12,198 nucleotides of DNA from Candidatus Methanophagales archaeon ANME-1-THS (GCA_004212135.1 RXIE01000031.1:1-12198); one strand, 5' to 3'; counted from the stretch's first letter, positions 1 through 6,133 are shown. Numbers and translations are program-made. The notes: generated from the letters alone by a model not told the origin.

Positions 1-2
1 AG

Positions 3-110
3 GGTGCTAAAAACAGGGATATCATGATGAGCGTGATGGGAACGATGAAAATCCAGAAAGAAGACTTTTTCACCAGCGGAAAAGAGTATATCCTCAGCAA
101 ATTAGCTTGA
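3..110 (+). CDS. C-terminal tail of an unrecognised gene cut by the window edge
   Basis: An open frame runs in from the left edge and ends at TGA 108-110, giving 35 residues that finish in GKEYILSKLA. There is no way to see its start. I do not recognise a family. It lies directly upstream of a HEPN-like fragment in another frame, so it could be a partner gene (toxin-antitoxin pairs often sit this way) or merely non-coding sequence that happens to be open. The evidence is only the open frame and its position, so confidence is low. Confidence 0.2.
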   Translation, partial: GAKNRDIMMSVMGTMKIQKEDFFTSGKEYILSKLA

Positions 111-115
111 AAAAG

Positions 116-238
116 GTGAATAGATACATACATGATTATTTTGGTGTGAATTTAGAGGCCGTGTGGGACACCGCAGAAAAAGAAATTCCGTCGTTAAAGA
201 ATGAAATAAAAAATCTCATTGATGAAGTGGAAAGATGA
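116..238 (+). pseudogene. C-terminal remnant of a DUF86 HEPN toxin-like protein
   Basis: The frame ending at TGA 236-238 encodes about 40 residues (GTG 116 taken as a nominal start) containing YIHDYFGVNLEAVWDTAEKE, followed by a leucine- and charge-rich helix. This matches the end of DUF86/HEPN proteins, where an R-N-x3-H motif is followed by an aromatic pair, a V-x-L-x-x-V-W segment and a final helix; in that family these are RNases or AMP-modified toxins paired with MNT nucleotidyltransferases. The full family is about 110-120 residues. Here the frame is closed by TAA at 8-10 and has no ATG, and the segment before it does not look like DUF86. The conserved Asn four residues before the His is kept, but the expected Arg at minus 5 is Val. 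I infer a decayed, 5'-truncated gene. It converges on purD with about 20 bp between the stops. Confidence 0.5.
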
Positions 239-258
239 ATACCTCTTAGATCATCTAT

Positions 259-1662
259 TTAATTTCCCCTCAACTCCTTCATCCTCCGGATACTCCGTTC
301 GATGTAATGCCGCGCGCCCACATCCCAGCGGTTCCACAACGCACCGTCTATAGCTCTGATACCCTCCAGCGATTTTTCACGCGCTTCTTCGATCGTTTGA
401 CCTATGCCCACGGTACAGACCGTTCGTGACCCGAGCGCGTAGGTACTGCCATCGGCTCGCAACTCCATAGAGCCCGGATATATCCGGAGATCATCCCCAT
501 AGCGCTCCTTTAACGCATATGCGCGACTCAAATCCACCTTTCGATCTCCACTATACGTTCTCCTGAAATCCCCATAGTCCATCGGCACTGCGTAGGTCAC
601 GACCGTCGCGTGCTTCGCACACTCGACCCTCGACAGCGTGCCATGAATCATGCGAAAGCAGAGATCCACAAAATCGTTCTCCAGCACGGGCAGTATGTTC
701 TGTATTTCAGGATCGCCCGGGCGGCTATTAATCTCCAGTATCTTTGCCCCTTCGCGGGTATGCATAAACGCCACGTAAAAGGGTATACCCCTCAACCCCT
801 CATTCTCACCATCTCCTCTCAGTGCGGTGAAGAGCTTCTGAACCAATCGCTCCTCCTCTTCCCGATCCTGGTGGCTTAGAAACGGCAGCCAATCCTCTCG
901 ATCTTTATAAGAGCCCATACCGCCGGTATTCGGTCCCAAGTCCGCATCAAACGCTCGTTTGTAATCCCTCGTGTCCGGCAGGGCGACGAGCCTATGACCG
1001 TCACAAAACGCCTGGAAACTCGATTCTTCGCCCACAAGCTTCTCCTCAATGAGCACGTCACTGCCACTTTCAAAGATGCTCCAGAAATGGTCAAAGAGCT
1101 GCTCGCGCGTGGTGAAATGGTCGCCCCAGACCCCGACACCCTTGCCCGCTGCTGGTCTATCCGGCTTCACCGCAACTTCATTCCCAATCTCATCCAAAAA
1201 GCTCCAGACCGCGTCTTTCGCTTCTCCTGCATGTGTGTATGCCGAACGATGGAACACTTTAAACCGCGGATTCGCCTCAGGACAGCAGTTCTCAATGAGC
1301 TGCCGTTGCGCTGCTTTGCTCACTTCGATCGCATACTGTTTCGTGGGACAGATCATGGGTACGCCTGTTGTGCGCTCAACGAGGTCTCGAAGACCCGCAA
1401 TGATCGGCTTCTCGGGGCAGCAGATACCAAAATCCAGCGCGTCTTTGTTCGCCTCAACAAAATCGCATATCTTCCCCACATCGAGATCCGGAATGACCAC
1501 GTGCTTCTCCGCATGCGCCACATTAAACGGATTCCGCTGCTTGTCCGCGACGTATACCCGCGCGTCGTAATCCTCACTTCTGCAGAACGCATCAATCACC
1601 GCAGCCGCTCTCGAGCCGTAAGAAATAACCACAATCCCTACTTTTTCGCCTTCTTCGCTCAT
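259..1662 (-). CDS. purD: Phosphoribosylamine-glycine ligase (GAR synthetase), divergent PurD
   Basis: This 467-residue ATP-grasp ligase joins glycine to 5-phosphoribosylamine with ATP, the second step of de novo purine synthesis in the cytosol. Visible landmarks are the ATP-grasp lysine loop VKPDRPAAGKGVGV (165-178), GEESSFQAFCDG (211-222), DYKRAFDADLGPNTGGMG (233-250), the metal-binding INSRPGDPEIQ (311-321) and a C-terminal WNRWDVGARH (443-452) equivalent to the usual R-x-DIG motif. It departs from ordinary PurD at the N-terminus: the glycine-rich GGGGREHA loop is replaced by SYGSRAAAV (14-22), and the family's ARFGDPE reads SRPGDPE. It is about 40 residues longer than typical PurD. A minus-strand TATA-like element sits only about 12 nt before the ATG, so the true start may lie slightly inside, for example GTG at 1632. 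The gene is divergent from pfdB. A paralogous ligase is possible, but GAR synthetase is the most likely call. Confidence 0.85.
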   Translation of the reverse strand: MSEEGEKVGIVVISYGSRAAAVIDAFCRSEDYDARVYVADKQRNPFNVAHAEKHVVIPDLDVGKICDFVEANKDALDFGICCPEKPIIAGLRDLVERTTGVPMICPTKQYAIEVSKAAQRQLIENCCPEANPRFKVFHRSAYTHAGEAKDAVWSFLDEIGNEVAVKPDRPAAGKGVGVWGDHFTTREQLFDHFWSIFESGSDVLIEEKLVGEESSFQAFCDGHRLVALPDTRDYKRAFDADLGPNTGGMGSYKDREDWLPFLSHQDREEEERLVQKLFTALRGDGENEGLRGIPFYVAFMHTREGAKILEINSRPGDPEIQNILPVLENDFVDLCFRMIHGTLSRVECAKHATVVTYAVPMDYGDFRRTYSGDRKVDLSRAYALKERYGDDLRIYPGSMELRADGSTYALGSRTVCTVGIGQTIEEAREKSLEGIRAIDGALWNRWDVGARHYIERSIRRMKELRGN

Positions 1663-1666
1663 GCTG

Positions 1667-1680
1667 TGTTTTTATATGGA
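1667..1680 (-). promoter_or_regulatory. TATA-like element upstream of purD
   Basis: On the minus strand the sequence CCATATAAAAACA lies 5-18 nt before the purD ATG and resembles an archaeal TATA box. In archaea, transcription starts about 25 nt after the box centre, which would place the start slightly inside the annotated gene. Either the box is not used or purD begins a little further in. Confidence 0.4.
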
Positions 1681-1738
1681 GAGAGTCAAAGAATAACTTA
1701 AGCAGAACAAGAGGTAGTAAAATAAAGAGGATGATAAG

Positions 1739-2110
1739 ATGAGTGGAAGTGGAGAAATACCGCCTCAGGTGCAGAACCTGTTTGCTCAGCTTCAGCAGCT
1801 TAAAGTTCAAATAGAAGCGTTAGGGAGGCAAAAGATGCAGGTCGAAGCTCTGTTACGAGATGCTGAACATGCGCTCGAGGAACTGGCGAAGGTTGATGAG
1901 AATACCGTGATCTATAAGAATGTTGGCGAATTGATGATCAAAGCAGGTAAGGAGACGGTAAAGGAAGAACTGACAGAGCGGAGGGAGACCTACGACTTGA
2001 GACTGAAGACATTGGAACGACAGGAGGAGAGAGCCCAGAAGCGGTATCAGCAGTTACAAGAGCAATTGCGAGAGGCATTAGGCGCAGTCTCACAGCCGAC
2101 GGGCGCTTAA
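1739..2110 (+). CDS. pfdB: Prefoldin beta subunit
   Basis: This gene encodes the beta subunit of archaeal prefoldin, the jellyfish-shaped alpha2-beta4 holdase that captures unfolded proteins in the cytosol and passes them to the thermosome. The 123-residue product has the family layout: N-terminal coiled coil opening with IPPQVQNLFAQLQQL (residues 7-21), a central beta-hairpin segment VYKNVGELMIKAGKETV, and a C-terminal coiled coil with the family signature LKTLERQEERAQKRYQQLQE. The length is normal for the family. The ATG at 1739 is preceded by AAGAGG at 1725-1730, a Shine-Dalgarno-like site 8 nt away. The gene is divergent from purD over about 76 bp, and rtcB follows in the same direction after about 90 bp. 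I see no strong TATA box of its own. Confidence 0.93.
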   Translation: MSGSGEIPPQVQNLFAQLQQLKVQIEALGRQKMQVEALLRDAEHALEELAKVDENTVIYKNVGELMIKAGKETVKEELTERRETYDLRLKTLERQEERAQKRYQQLQEQLREALGAVSQPTGA

Positions 2111-2127
2111 GTTTGTCCGCAGCACGG

Positions 2128-2142
2128 CAAGATTATATTCTT
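2128..2142 (+). promoter_or_regulatory. Candidate TATA box upstream of rtcB
   Basis: The A/T-rich stretch AAGATTATATTC lies about 65 nt before the rtcB ATG in the pfdB-rtcB spacer. A transcript from here would start near 2160 and have a leader of about 40 nt that includes the palindrome at 2166-2177. This is a pattern match only; rtcB could equally be read through from pfdB. Confidence 0.3.
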
Positions 2143-2165
2143 CTTACCACCGTTTCACGTTTGGT

Positions 2166-2177
2166 TGCACATGTGCA
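2166..2177. repeat. 12-bp perfect palindrome (possible operator)
   Basis: TGCACATGTGCA is a perfect 12-bp inverted repeat with no spacer, placed between the candidate rtcB TATA box and the rtcB ribosome binding site. Its position suits an operator for a dimeric regulator, but it is short enough to arise by chance. Confidence 0.3.
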
Positions 2178-2187
2178 TACCGAGCAC

Positions 2188-2195
2188 GGGGTGAT
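2188..2195 (+). promoter_or_regulatory. Ribosome binding site that fixes the rtcB start
   Basis: GGGGTGAT matches the sequence complementary to the archaeal 16S rRNA 3' end (GGAGGTGATC). It lies 6 nt before ATG 2202, normal spacing, but directly abuts the alternative TTG at 2196. This supports ATG 2202 as the rtcB start. Confidence 0.6.
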
Positions 2196-2201
2196 TTGGA
2201 G

Positions 2202-3710
2202 ATGGAGATTCCGCTAAAAAAGATACGGGAAGATGTGTGGGAAGTCCCGCAGTCGTACAAAGAGTACATGAGGAGGCCGGCGAGGATATACGCAGCTGAA
2301 GATCTCCTGGATAAGATGAAACGCGACTTGACACTGCAGCAAACGATCAATGTCAGTTCGCTTCCCGGTATAGAGCGATACTCAATGGTTATGCCTGATG
2401 GGCATCAGGGATACGGCTTTCCGATCGGCGGTGTTGCAGCTACTGACTTCGAAGAAGGCGTTATTTCGCCCGGGGGCGTTGGTTACGACATCAATTGTGG
2501 GGTACGACTCATTCGAACGAATCTCAGTGAGAAGGATGTCAGACCTCGTCTATCTCAAATTGTTGATGGTCTCTTTGAATCTATTCCCTCGGGGCTAGGA
2601 CTCTCGGGGAAATTGAAGTTGTCATTCAGCCAGCTCGATGAAGTGCTGAAGGGTGGTTCGGAGTGGTGCGTGGAGAACGGCTACGGCTGGAAGGAGGATG
2701 CGGAGAGGACCGAGGATGGCGGACGGTTAAAAGCTGCAAACCCGGATAAAATCGATGAGAAGTCAAGGCAGCGCGGGGCTCCTCAGCTCGGCACGCTCGG
2801 CTCGGGTAACCATTTCTTAGAGGTGCAGGTCGTGGATGAGATCTTTGATGCCCGGCTCGCAAAGGGATTTGGGATTACTGAGCAAGGGCAGGTAACCGTT
2901 TTAGTGCATACGGGCGGAAGAGGCTTCTCGCATGGCGTCTGCACCTACTATTTGAGAACATTTGAACGGGAGATGAGTAAAGATCCGGTATTATCACGTA
3001 TACTCAATTTAGAGCGTGAATTGGCCTGCGCGTATTTACAGAGCGGCACGGGCATGGATTATTTCGAGGCAATGTGCGCATGCGCAAACTACGCATTTGC
3101 AAATAGACAACTCGCCACACATTGGGTACGAAAGGTCTTTGAAGACGCGCTGAAGAGGAACGCGGAGGAGATGGAGATACAACTGGTCTATGACATCGCG
3201 CATAATATCGCGAAAGCGGAGGAGCATGTGGTTGAAGGAAAACGTAAAAAGCTCTGTGTGCACCGAAAAGGCGCGACGCGAGCGTTCCCGGCTGGTGACG
3301 AACGATTACCGCCCATATATCGAAGCATTGGCCAGCCCGTATTGATTCCGGGTTCGATGGGCACACGCAGTTTCCTCGCTGTGGGCACTACAGTCGCAAA
3401 GGACGAGACGTTTGGCAGTTGCGCGCACGGCTCCGGTCGAGAACTGAGCAGGACCGCGGCGATGAGGAGATATCGAGGGAGCGATGTGAAAGCAGCATTA
3501 GAGAAACGGAACATTATGGTGAAAGCCCGAGAACGAAGCACGCGTGATGTGAGGATGAAGCGAGGAGTTCCGTTTGATCGATATGGTGAACTGGCAGAAG
3601 AGGTTTCCGCTGCGTATAAAGACCCCGAGGTGGTGGTTCGGAGCTGCGAAGTAGCCGGGATAGCGAAGAAGGTGGCGGCGTTCAGACCCATAGCGGTAAT
3701 AAAAGGGTAA
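2202..3710 (+). CDS. rtcB: tRNA-splicing RNA ligase RtcB
   Basis: RtcB joins RNA 2',3'-cyclic phosphate or 3'-phosphate ends to 5'-OH ends using GTP and Mn2+; in archaea it seals tRNA exon halves after intron removal. The 502-residue product keeps the metal and guanylate residues: DGHQGYGFPIGG near 66-77, DINCG (Asp96, Cys99), GSGNHF (His204), VHTGGRG (His236), YDIAHN (His334), HRKGATRAF (354-362), IPGSMGTRSF, and CAHGSGR, whose His409 corresponds to the histidine that becomes guanylylated. No intein interrupts it, although archaeal rtcB genes often carry one. I chose ATG 2202 over the in-frame TTG at 2196 because of the GGTGAT site 6 nt upstream. Its TAA shares one base with the cmk ATG, so the two genes are probably co-translated. 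Archease, the usual RtcB cofactor protein, is not encoded in this window. Confidence 0.95.
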   Translation: MEIPLKKIREDVWEVPQSYKEYMRRPARIYAAEDLLDKMKRDLTLQQTINVSSLPGIERYSMVMPDGHQGYGFPIGGVAATDFEEGVISPGGVGYDINCGVRLIRTNLSEKDVRPRLSQIVDGLFESIPSGLGLSGKLKLSFSQLDEVLKGGSEWCVENGYGWKEDAERTEDGGRLKAANPDKIDEKSRQRGAPQLGTLGSGNHFLEVQVVDEIFDARLAKGFGITEQGQVTVLVHTGGRGFSHGVCTYYLRTFEREMSKDPVLSRILNLERELACAYLQSGTGMDYFEAMCACANYAFANRQLATHWVRKVFEDALKRNAEEMEIQLVYDIAHNIAKAEEHVVEGKRKKLCVHRKGATRAFPAGDERLPPIYRSIGQPVLIPGSMGTRSFLAVGTTVAKDETFGSCAHGSGRELSRTAAMRRYRGSDVKAALEKRNIMVKARERSTRDVRMKRGVPFDRYGELAEEVSAAYKDPEVVVRSCEVAGIAKKVAAFRPIAVIKG

Positions 3711-4234
3711 TGCGAATCACGATAAGCGGTCTTCCGGGCAGTGGAACAACGACCATTGCGAGATTGTTGTCCAAGGAGCTCTCACTGGAGCTCATCTCCG
3801 CGGGCGAGTTGTTTCGGGCACTGGCAAAAGAACGAAATTTGCCATTAGAAGAGTTCAGTAAATTGGCGGAGAATACTGACGAGTTCGATCGATGGATCGA
3901 TATGAGGCAGAGAGAGGAGGCGATGAAACGAGAGCAGCTTATTATAGAAGGCAGGCTCTCTGGATTCTTTGTCCCCCATGCGGATCTCAAGATATGGCTG
4001 AAAGCGCCGATTGAAGTACGAGCGAGGCGGGTTGCCGGTCGCGAGAAGATCGCGTACGAAGAAGCCCTTGCCGCAATGACGAGCAGAGAGCAGTCAGAAT
4101 ATATGCGCTATGAGAGATATTATGGTATCCATCTGGATGATCTCTCCCTGTATGATTTGGTCATTGATTCCTCACGATGGAGTGAGAATGCTATCATGGA
4201 CCTGATACTGGCGGCAAAGAAGCAGATGAAATGA
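3710..4234 (+). CDS. cmk: Cytidylate kinase, archaeal type
   Basis: This P-loop nucleoside monophosphate kinase phosphorylates CMP (and dCMP) to the diphosphate with ATP, supplying CTP and deoxynucleotide pools in the cytosol. The 174-residue product has the Walker A loop GLPGSGTTT at residues 7-15, the acceptor-site SAGELFR (30-36), EGRLSGFF (about 80-87), a lid region rich in Arg with REKIAYEEA, and the C-terminal RYYGIHLDDLSLYDLVIDSS typical of archaeal Cmk. The length is normal for the archaeal family, which is shorter than bacterial Cmk. The start overlaps the rtcB stop (TAATG), implying translational coupling. The stop in turn overlaps an ATG at 4231 (ATGA) and the first arm of a hairpin. 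Confidence 0.93.
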   Translation: MRITISGLPGSGTTTIARLLSKELSLELISAGELFRALAKERNLPLEEFSKLAENTDEFDRWIDMRQREEAMKREQLIIEGRLSGFFVPHADLKIWLKAPIEVRARRVAGREKIAYEEALAAMTSREQSEYMRYERYYGIHLDDLSLYDLVIDSSRWSENAIMDLILAAKKQMK

Positions 4235-4356
4235 GACATCCGAGTATCACGGGATGTCTGCTCGCCAAACTGGCCGAGCTTGAGATCTCGGGGTCACGTT
4301 TCACGCCTGAGTTTTTTGTGTGTGGAAATAAGTTTTTTATGCTCGTAATTCAATAA
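4231..4356 (+). CDS. Small ORF coupled to cmk by ATGA overlap (41 residues, uncertain)
   Basis: ATG 4231 overlaps the cmk TGA in the classic ATGA arrangement, and the frame stays open for 41 codons to TAA 4354-4356. The product would begin MRHPSITGCLLAKLAELEIS and end in a hydrophobic VCGNKFFMLVIQ; I do not recognise it. The overlap favours real translational coupling. Against it, the same DNA holds consecutive inverted repeats followed by TTTTTT, which suggests an RNA structure or terminator, and the frame runs through that T-tract into the promoter-like region of the next gene. No separate ribosome binding site is visible. Confidence 0.3.
   Translation: MRHPSITGCLLAKLAELEISGSRFTPEFFVCGNKFFMLVIQ
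4234..4317 (+). terminator. Tandem hairpins ending in oligo-T after cmk (terminator or structured RNA)
   Basis: Directly after the cmk stop lies a perfect 8-bp stem AGACATCC/GGATGTCT (4234-4241 and 4252-4259, 10-nt loop). It is followed at once by GCTCGCCA/TGGCCGAGC (4260-4267 and 4271-4279, 3-nt loop, one bulged C). A weaker pairing CTCGGGGT/ACGCCTGAG with mismatches follows at about 4286-4311, then TTTTTT at 4312-4317. The last hairpin plus T-tract resembles an intrinsic terminator. Archaeal polymerases terminate mainly on the oligo-T itself, so the upstream stems may instead stabilise the rtcB-cmk mRNA 3' end or form a small RNA. Confidence 0.45.
4330..4343 (+). promoter_or_regulatory. Candidate TATA box for the UPF0058 gene
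   Basis: AAGTTTTTTATGC follows the purine-rich GGAAATA, giving a BRE/TATA-like pair about 65 nt before the ATG at 4402. Transcription would start near 4361 and leave a leader of about 40 nt. There is no clear ribosome binding site right before the ATG, so the assignment is tentative. Confidence 0.35.
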
Positions 4357-4401
4357 GAAGTTAAGGGAGACCCCGCACCAGAACAAACGATTACATAGAC
4401 C

Positions 4402-4677
4402 ATGAAAAAAGAAGAGCTGATACACCTCCACCTGTTACTGGCTCAGCTCAAGAAGTATTGTGAAGAGCAGGGCCTTGATTGCGATTTCACGCGGTACCAG
4501 GGGCTGAGCATCTCACCAATCGAGATACACCGGAGCAAGGACGAGCACAAGCAGGCTATTTTCGTGCTCGCGACTGATCTGGCGTCAATGGCAGCGAAGA
4601 AGCTGATAAGCGAAACTGATATGAAGAGAGAAAGTCAGAAAGAGCAGACACCTAAGGCGAGAGTTCTCGGCTTATAA
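4402..4677 (+). CDS. UPF0058 family protein (archaeal, function unknown)
   Basis: The 91-residue product matches the archaeal UPF0058 family (Pfam PF01893): a start of the form K-E-E-L-I-x-L-H followed by a helix (LLAQLKKYCEEQG), then YQGLSISPIEIHRSKDEHKQ and AIFVLATDLA. The SP-x-x-x-HRSK-x-EHK core is its hallmark, at about residues 36-54. These small proteins occur in methanogens, haloarchaea and relatives; a structure exists for a haloarchaeal member, but I know of no established function. The product is soluble, with no signal peptide or membrane segment. The lysine- and glutamate-rich tail after residue 75 is poorly conserved in the family. The final codons overlap, in another frame, the open reading of the remnant downstream, so the 3' flank has probably been rearranged. 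Confidence 0.9.
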   Translation: MKKEELIHLHLLLAQLKKYCEEQGLDCDFTRYQGLSISPIEIHRSKDEHKQAIFVLATDLASMAAKKLISETDMKRESQKEQTPKARVLGL

Positions 4678-5030
4678 ATAGTGAAGCTTATCCTTGGTAT
4701 AAAGAGATTGAAATCAAGGAAGGATATGTTTCCAGAGAGGACGTTGATGTACTGTTAGAACTTTTCTCAAATCTTGCCGACTATAATAAATACGGAGTCG
4801 ATGCAAGCAGCTGGAGAGGGGGTAGCTCCATATTTGAGCTAATGGGTTATACGACAATATCATGCTTACCGTTAAATAAGACATTAGCATTACACTTTTT
4901 GCCCCCTGAACTTCTAGCTCCAGAATCAGAAACGATTACGCCAGAAGCAGAGGAAATTTTGGTAAGAATTGATAAAAAATATCGAGAGACTGGAGTTGTT
5001 GAGAGGATAAAGGAGATAAACCCCCATTGA
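4656..5030 (+). pseudogene. 5'-truncated remnant of an unrecognised AT-rich gene
   Basis: A frame opens after TAA 4653-4655 and stays open to TGA 5028-5030, giving 124 residues. It has no ATG, GTG or TTG until ATG 4842, which would leave only 62 residues. The translation before 4842 is protein-like (PWYKEIEIKEGYVSREDVDV, then ELFSNLADYNKYGVDASSW), so the coding sequence evidently extended further 5' and has been lost. The ending is charged and helical (ITPEAEEILVRIDKKYRETG). I do not recognise the family. Codon use is more AT-rich than in rtcB or thrS, which hints at foreign origin. The 9-bp sequence TGAAGCTTA occurs at both ends, 4682-4690 and 5028-5036. A shorter intact gene starting at 4842 is the alternative. 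Confidence 0.5.
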
Positions 5031-5036
5031 AGCTTA
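4682..5036. repeat. Pair of 9-bp direct repeats flanking the gene remnant
   Basis: TGAAGCTTA occurs at 4682-4690 and 5028-5036, bracketing a 337-bp AT-rich segment that holds most of the remnant. The second copy overlaps its stop codon. The length is typical of target-site duplications, but no terminal inverted repeats or transposase are present, so it may be chance. Confidence 0.3.
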
Positions 5037-5059
5037 CAATTTATTAATAAATATTGTAA
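5034..5059. terminator. AT-rich imperfect palindrome between converging genes
   Basis: Arms TTACAAT (5034-5040) and ATTGTAA (5053-5059) are perfect complements and continue inward as TTATT against AATAA with a 2-nt bulge, so nearly the whole 26 bp is palindromic. It sits downstream of the remnant and upstream of the convergent GXGXG gene end. It may act as a bidirectional transcription end or as a protein-binding site. Confidence 0.35.
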
Positions 5060-5119
5060 CTTAGGCCGCTGATTTAGTTATTCAAAAACCAGAATTACTT
5101 TTGAACTGGTATTTATCCA

Positions 5120-6034
5120 TCATACTTCATACCGTCCATAATTCAGTATGAGCAATCCTGACAGCCCAAATCTGCCAAGCAATGCGAAGTCCTCCTTTTC
5201 GAGTTTCGTCTCCTTAACCGGCGGAATTGGCTTTGTTCTCCTGCAAATGATCCTGCCTCCGGTCATCTGAGCACCGACGTAGCCTCGTGCGTTACCCTTT
5301 ACGAACGCAATCCCTTTCTTCATCTCCACGCCCAGGAACTCCGCTGCGTTTCCTAAGACCACCACAGTCCCGCCATTGAGCAATGCTGCAGCGTTCATGC
5401 CCGCATTTCCTTCTACAACGATAAGACCCCGTCGCATCAAAATGCCCACGCTCAACCCCACATCTCCTTTGACCTGCACCGTCGCCTCTTTCCTGCATCG
5501 TGCCGCCACGGTATCTCTCACTATTCGGTCAGCAAGCATCAGTTCCCCGTCTTTGAACTCGTTGGGCTTGAGTAGTTTGTGCTCCTGGTGCTCTTCCGGA
5601 TGATGCACGAGCCAGGTTATCGACACGAACTTTTTATACCCCTCTAAATCAGATCGCACCTGCACCACATTTCCGAGCGGTTCTGCGACCTCGCCTTTCA
5701 CATACAGAGCACCGGCAAGCATACTCATTCCGAGATGAGCGCCCGCATTACCGTCCACAATGAGCGATCCCACCTCTGGTAACTCCTTTCCCGTTCCGCC
5801 GAAAAAGATGAGGTCGACACCCAAGCTCGAACCTAACCTTGTGCCCACATCGCCCTTGATATGCACATCCTCGCCGCGTTTCAACGCTTCCACGACCGCT
5901 TCATAGGAATAACTCGTGCCAAGCTGTGAAGGGATGGTATCGGTCGGCTTGAGCTTTGTCCCTCTCTGCTGCCAGATGAAGTTGTACGTGAAGTCACCAA
6001 TACAGTCCTGCGGTGAAGCGAGTTTGAGCTCCAT
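5120..6034 (-). CDS. GXGXG beta-helix protein (glutamate synthase domain 3 / FwdC-like)
   Basis: The product (304 residues from ATG 6034) carries two blocks of GXGXG repeats, the right-handed beta-helix found as domain 3 of the glutamate synthase large subunit and in formylmethanofuran dehydrogenase subunit C. Block one (about 57-122) includes VHIKGDVGTRLGSSLG, VDGNAGAHLGMSM and VKGEVAEPLG. Block two (about 187-264) includes VQVKGDVGLSVG, VEGNAGMNAAALLNGG, VLGNAAEFLG and VKGNARGYVGAQMTGG. A non-repeat linker of about 60 residues rich in His and Glu separates them, and about 40 residues of charged tail follow. Neither the amidotransferase nor the FMN domain is present, nor are other Fwd subunits in the window, so it is not a full enzyme. 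I prefer ATG 6034 over ATG 6058 because a BRE/TATA-like site near 6074 predicts transcription from about 6049. The gene is divergent from a radical SAM gene, which may be its partner. Confidence 0.8.
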   Translation of the reverse strand: MELKLASPQDCIGDFTYNFIWQQRGTKLKPTDTIPSQLGTSYSYEAVVEALKRGEDVHIKGDVGTRLGSSLGVDLIFFGGTGKELPEVGSLIVDGNAGAHLGMSMLAGALYVKGEVAEPLGNVVQVRSDLEGYKKFVSITWLVHHPEEHQEHKLLKPNEFKDGELMLADRIVRDTVAARCRKEATVQVKGDVGLSVGILMRRGLIVVEGNAGMNAAALLNGGTVVVLGNAAEFLGVEMKKGIAFVKGNARGYVGAQMTGGRIICRRTKPIPPVKETKLEKEDFALLGRFGLSGLLILNYGRYEV

Positions 6035-6066
6035 AAAAATGCACCACGCACTATACATTGAGTTGA

Positions 6067-6083
6067 TGAGCTATAAGTTTCGC
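6067..6083 (-). promoter_or_regulatory. BRE/TATA-like element for the GXGXG gene
   Basis: On the minus strand CGAAACTTATAGCTC combines a purine-rich BRE-like stretch with TTATAG. Its centre near 6074 predicts transcription from about 6049, between the two candidate ATGs (6058 and 6034), so only the inner ATG would be translated, with GTGGTGC in the short leader. Confidence 0.4.
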
Positions 6084-6133
6084 CCGGTCTTTATCACTCA
6101 GCGGATCATAAGTTACATAGGTAGGCATGCGGC

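Noticed and set aside
24..30. ATGATGA resembling box C of a C/D small RNA
   Set aside because: No CTGA box D follows at a suitable distance, and the stretch lies in a possible reading frame.
994..1701. Long plus-strand open frame (235 codons) opposite purD
   Set aside because: It is antisense to a gene with clear PurD motifs, shows no domain of its own, and its composition is that of a codon-biased shadow frame.
3188..3691. Minus-strand open frame (167 codons) opposite rtcB
   Set aside because: It lies wholly inside rtcB, which carries all its catalytic residues; the opposite frame has low-complexity Ser/Arg/Pro-rich content and no recognisable motif.
4260..4300. Sequence resembling a class II tRNA D-arm (CCAAACTGGCCGAG) after cmk
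   Set aside because: No acceptor stem, anticodon arm or T-arm with GTTCGA could be assembled around it; the local hairpins explain the pairing better.
4731..4759. Short ATG-initiated frame downstream of the TATAAATA sequence at the end of the UPF0058 gene
   Set aside because: It closes after a few codons and competes with the longer open frame of the remnant; the TATA-like sequence lies in coding DNA.
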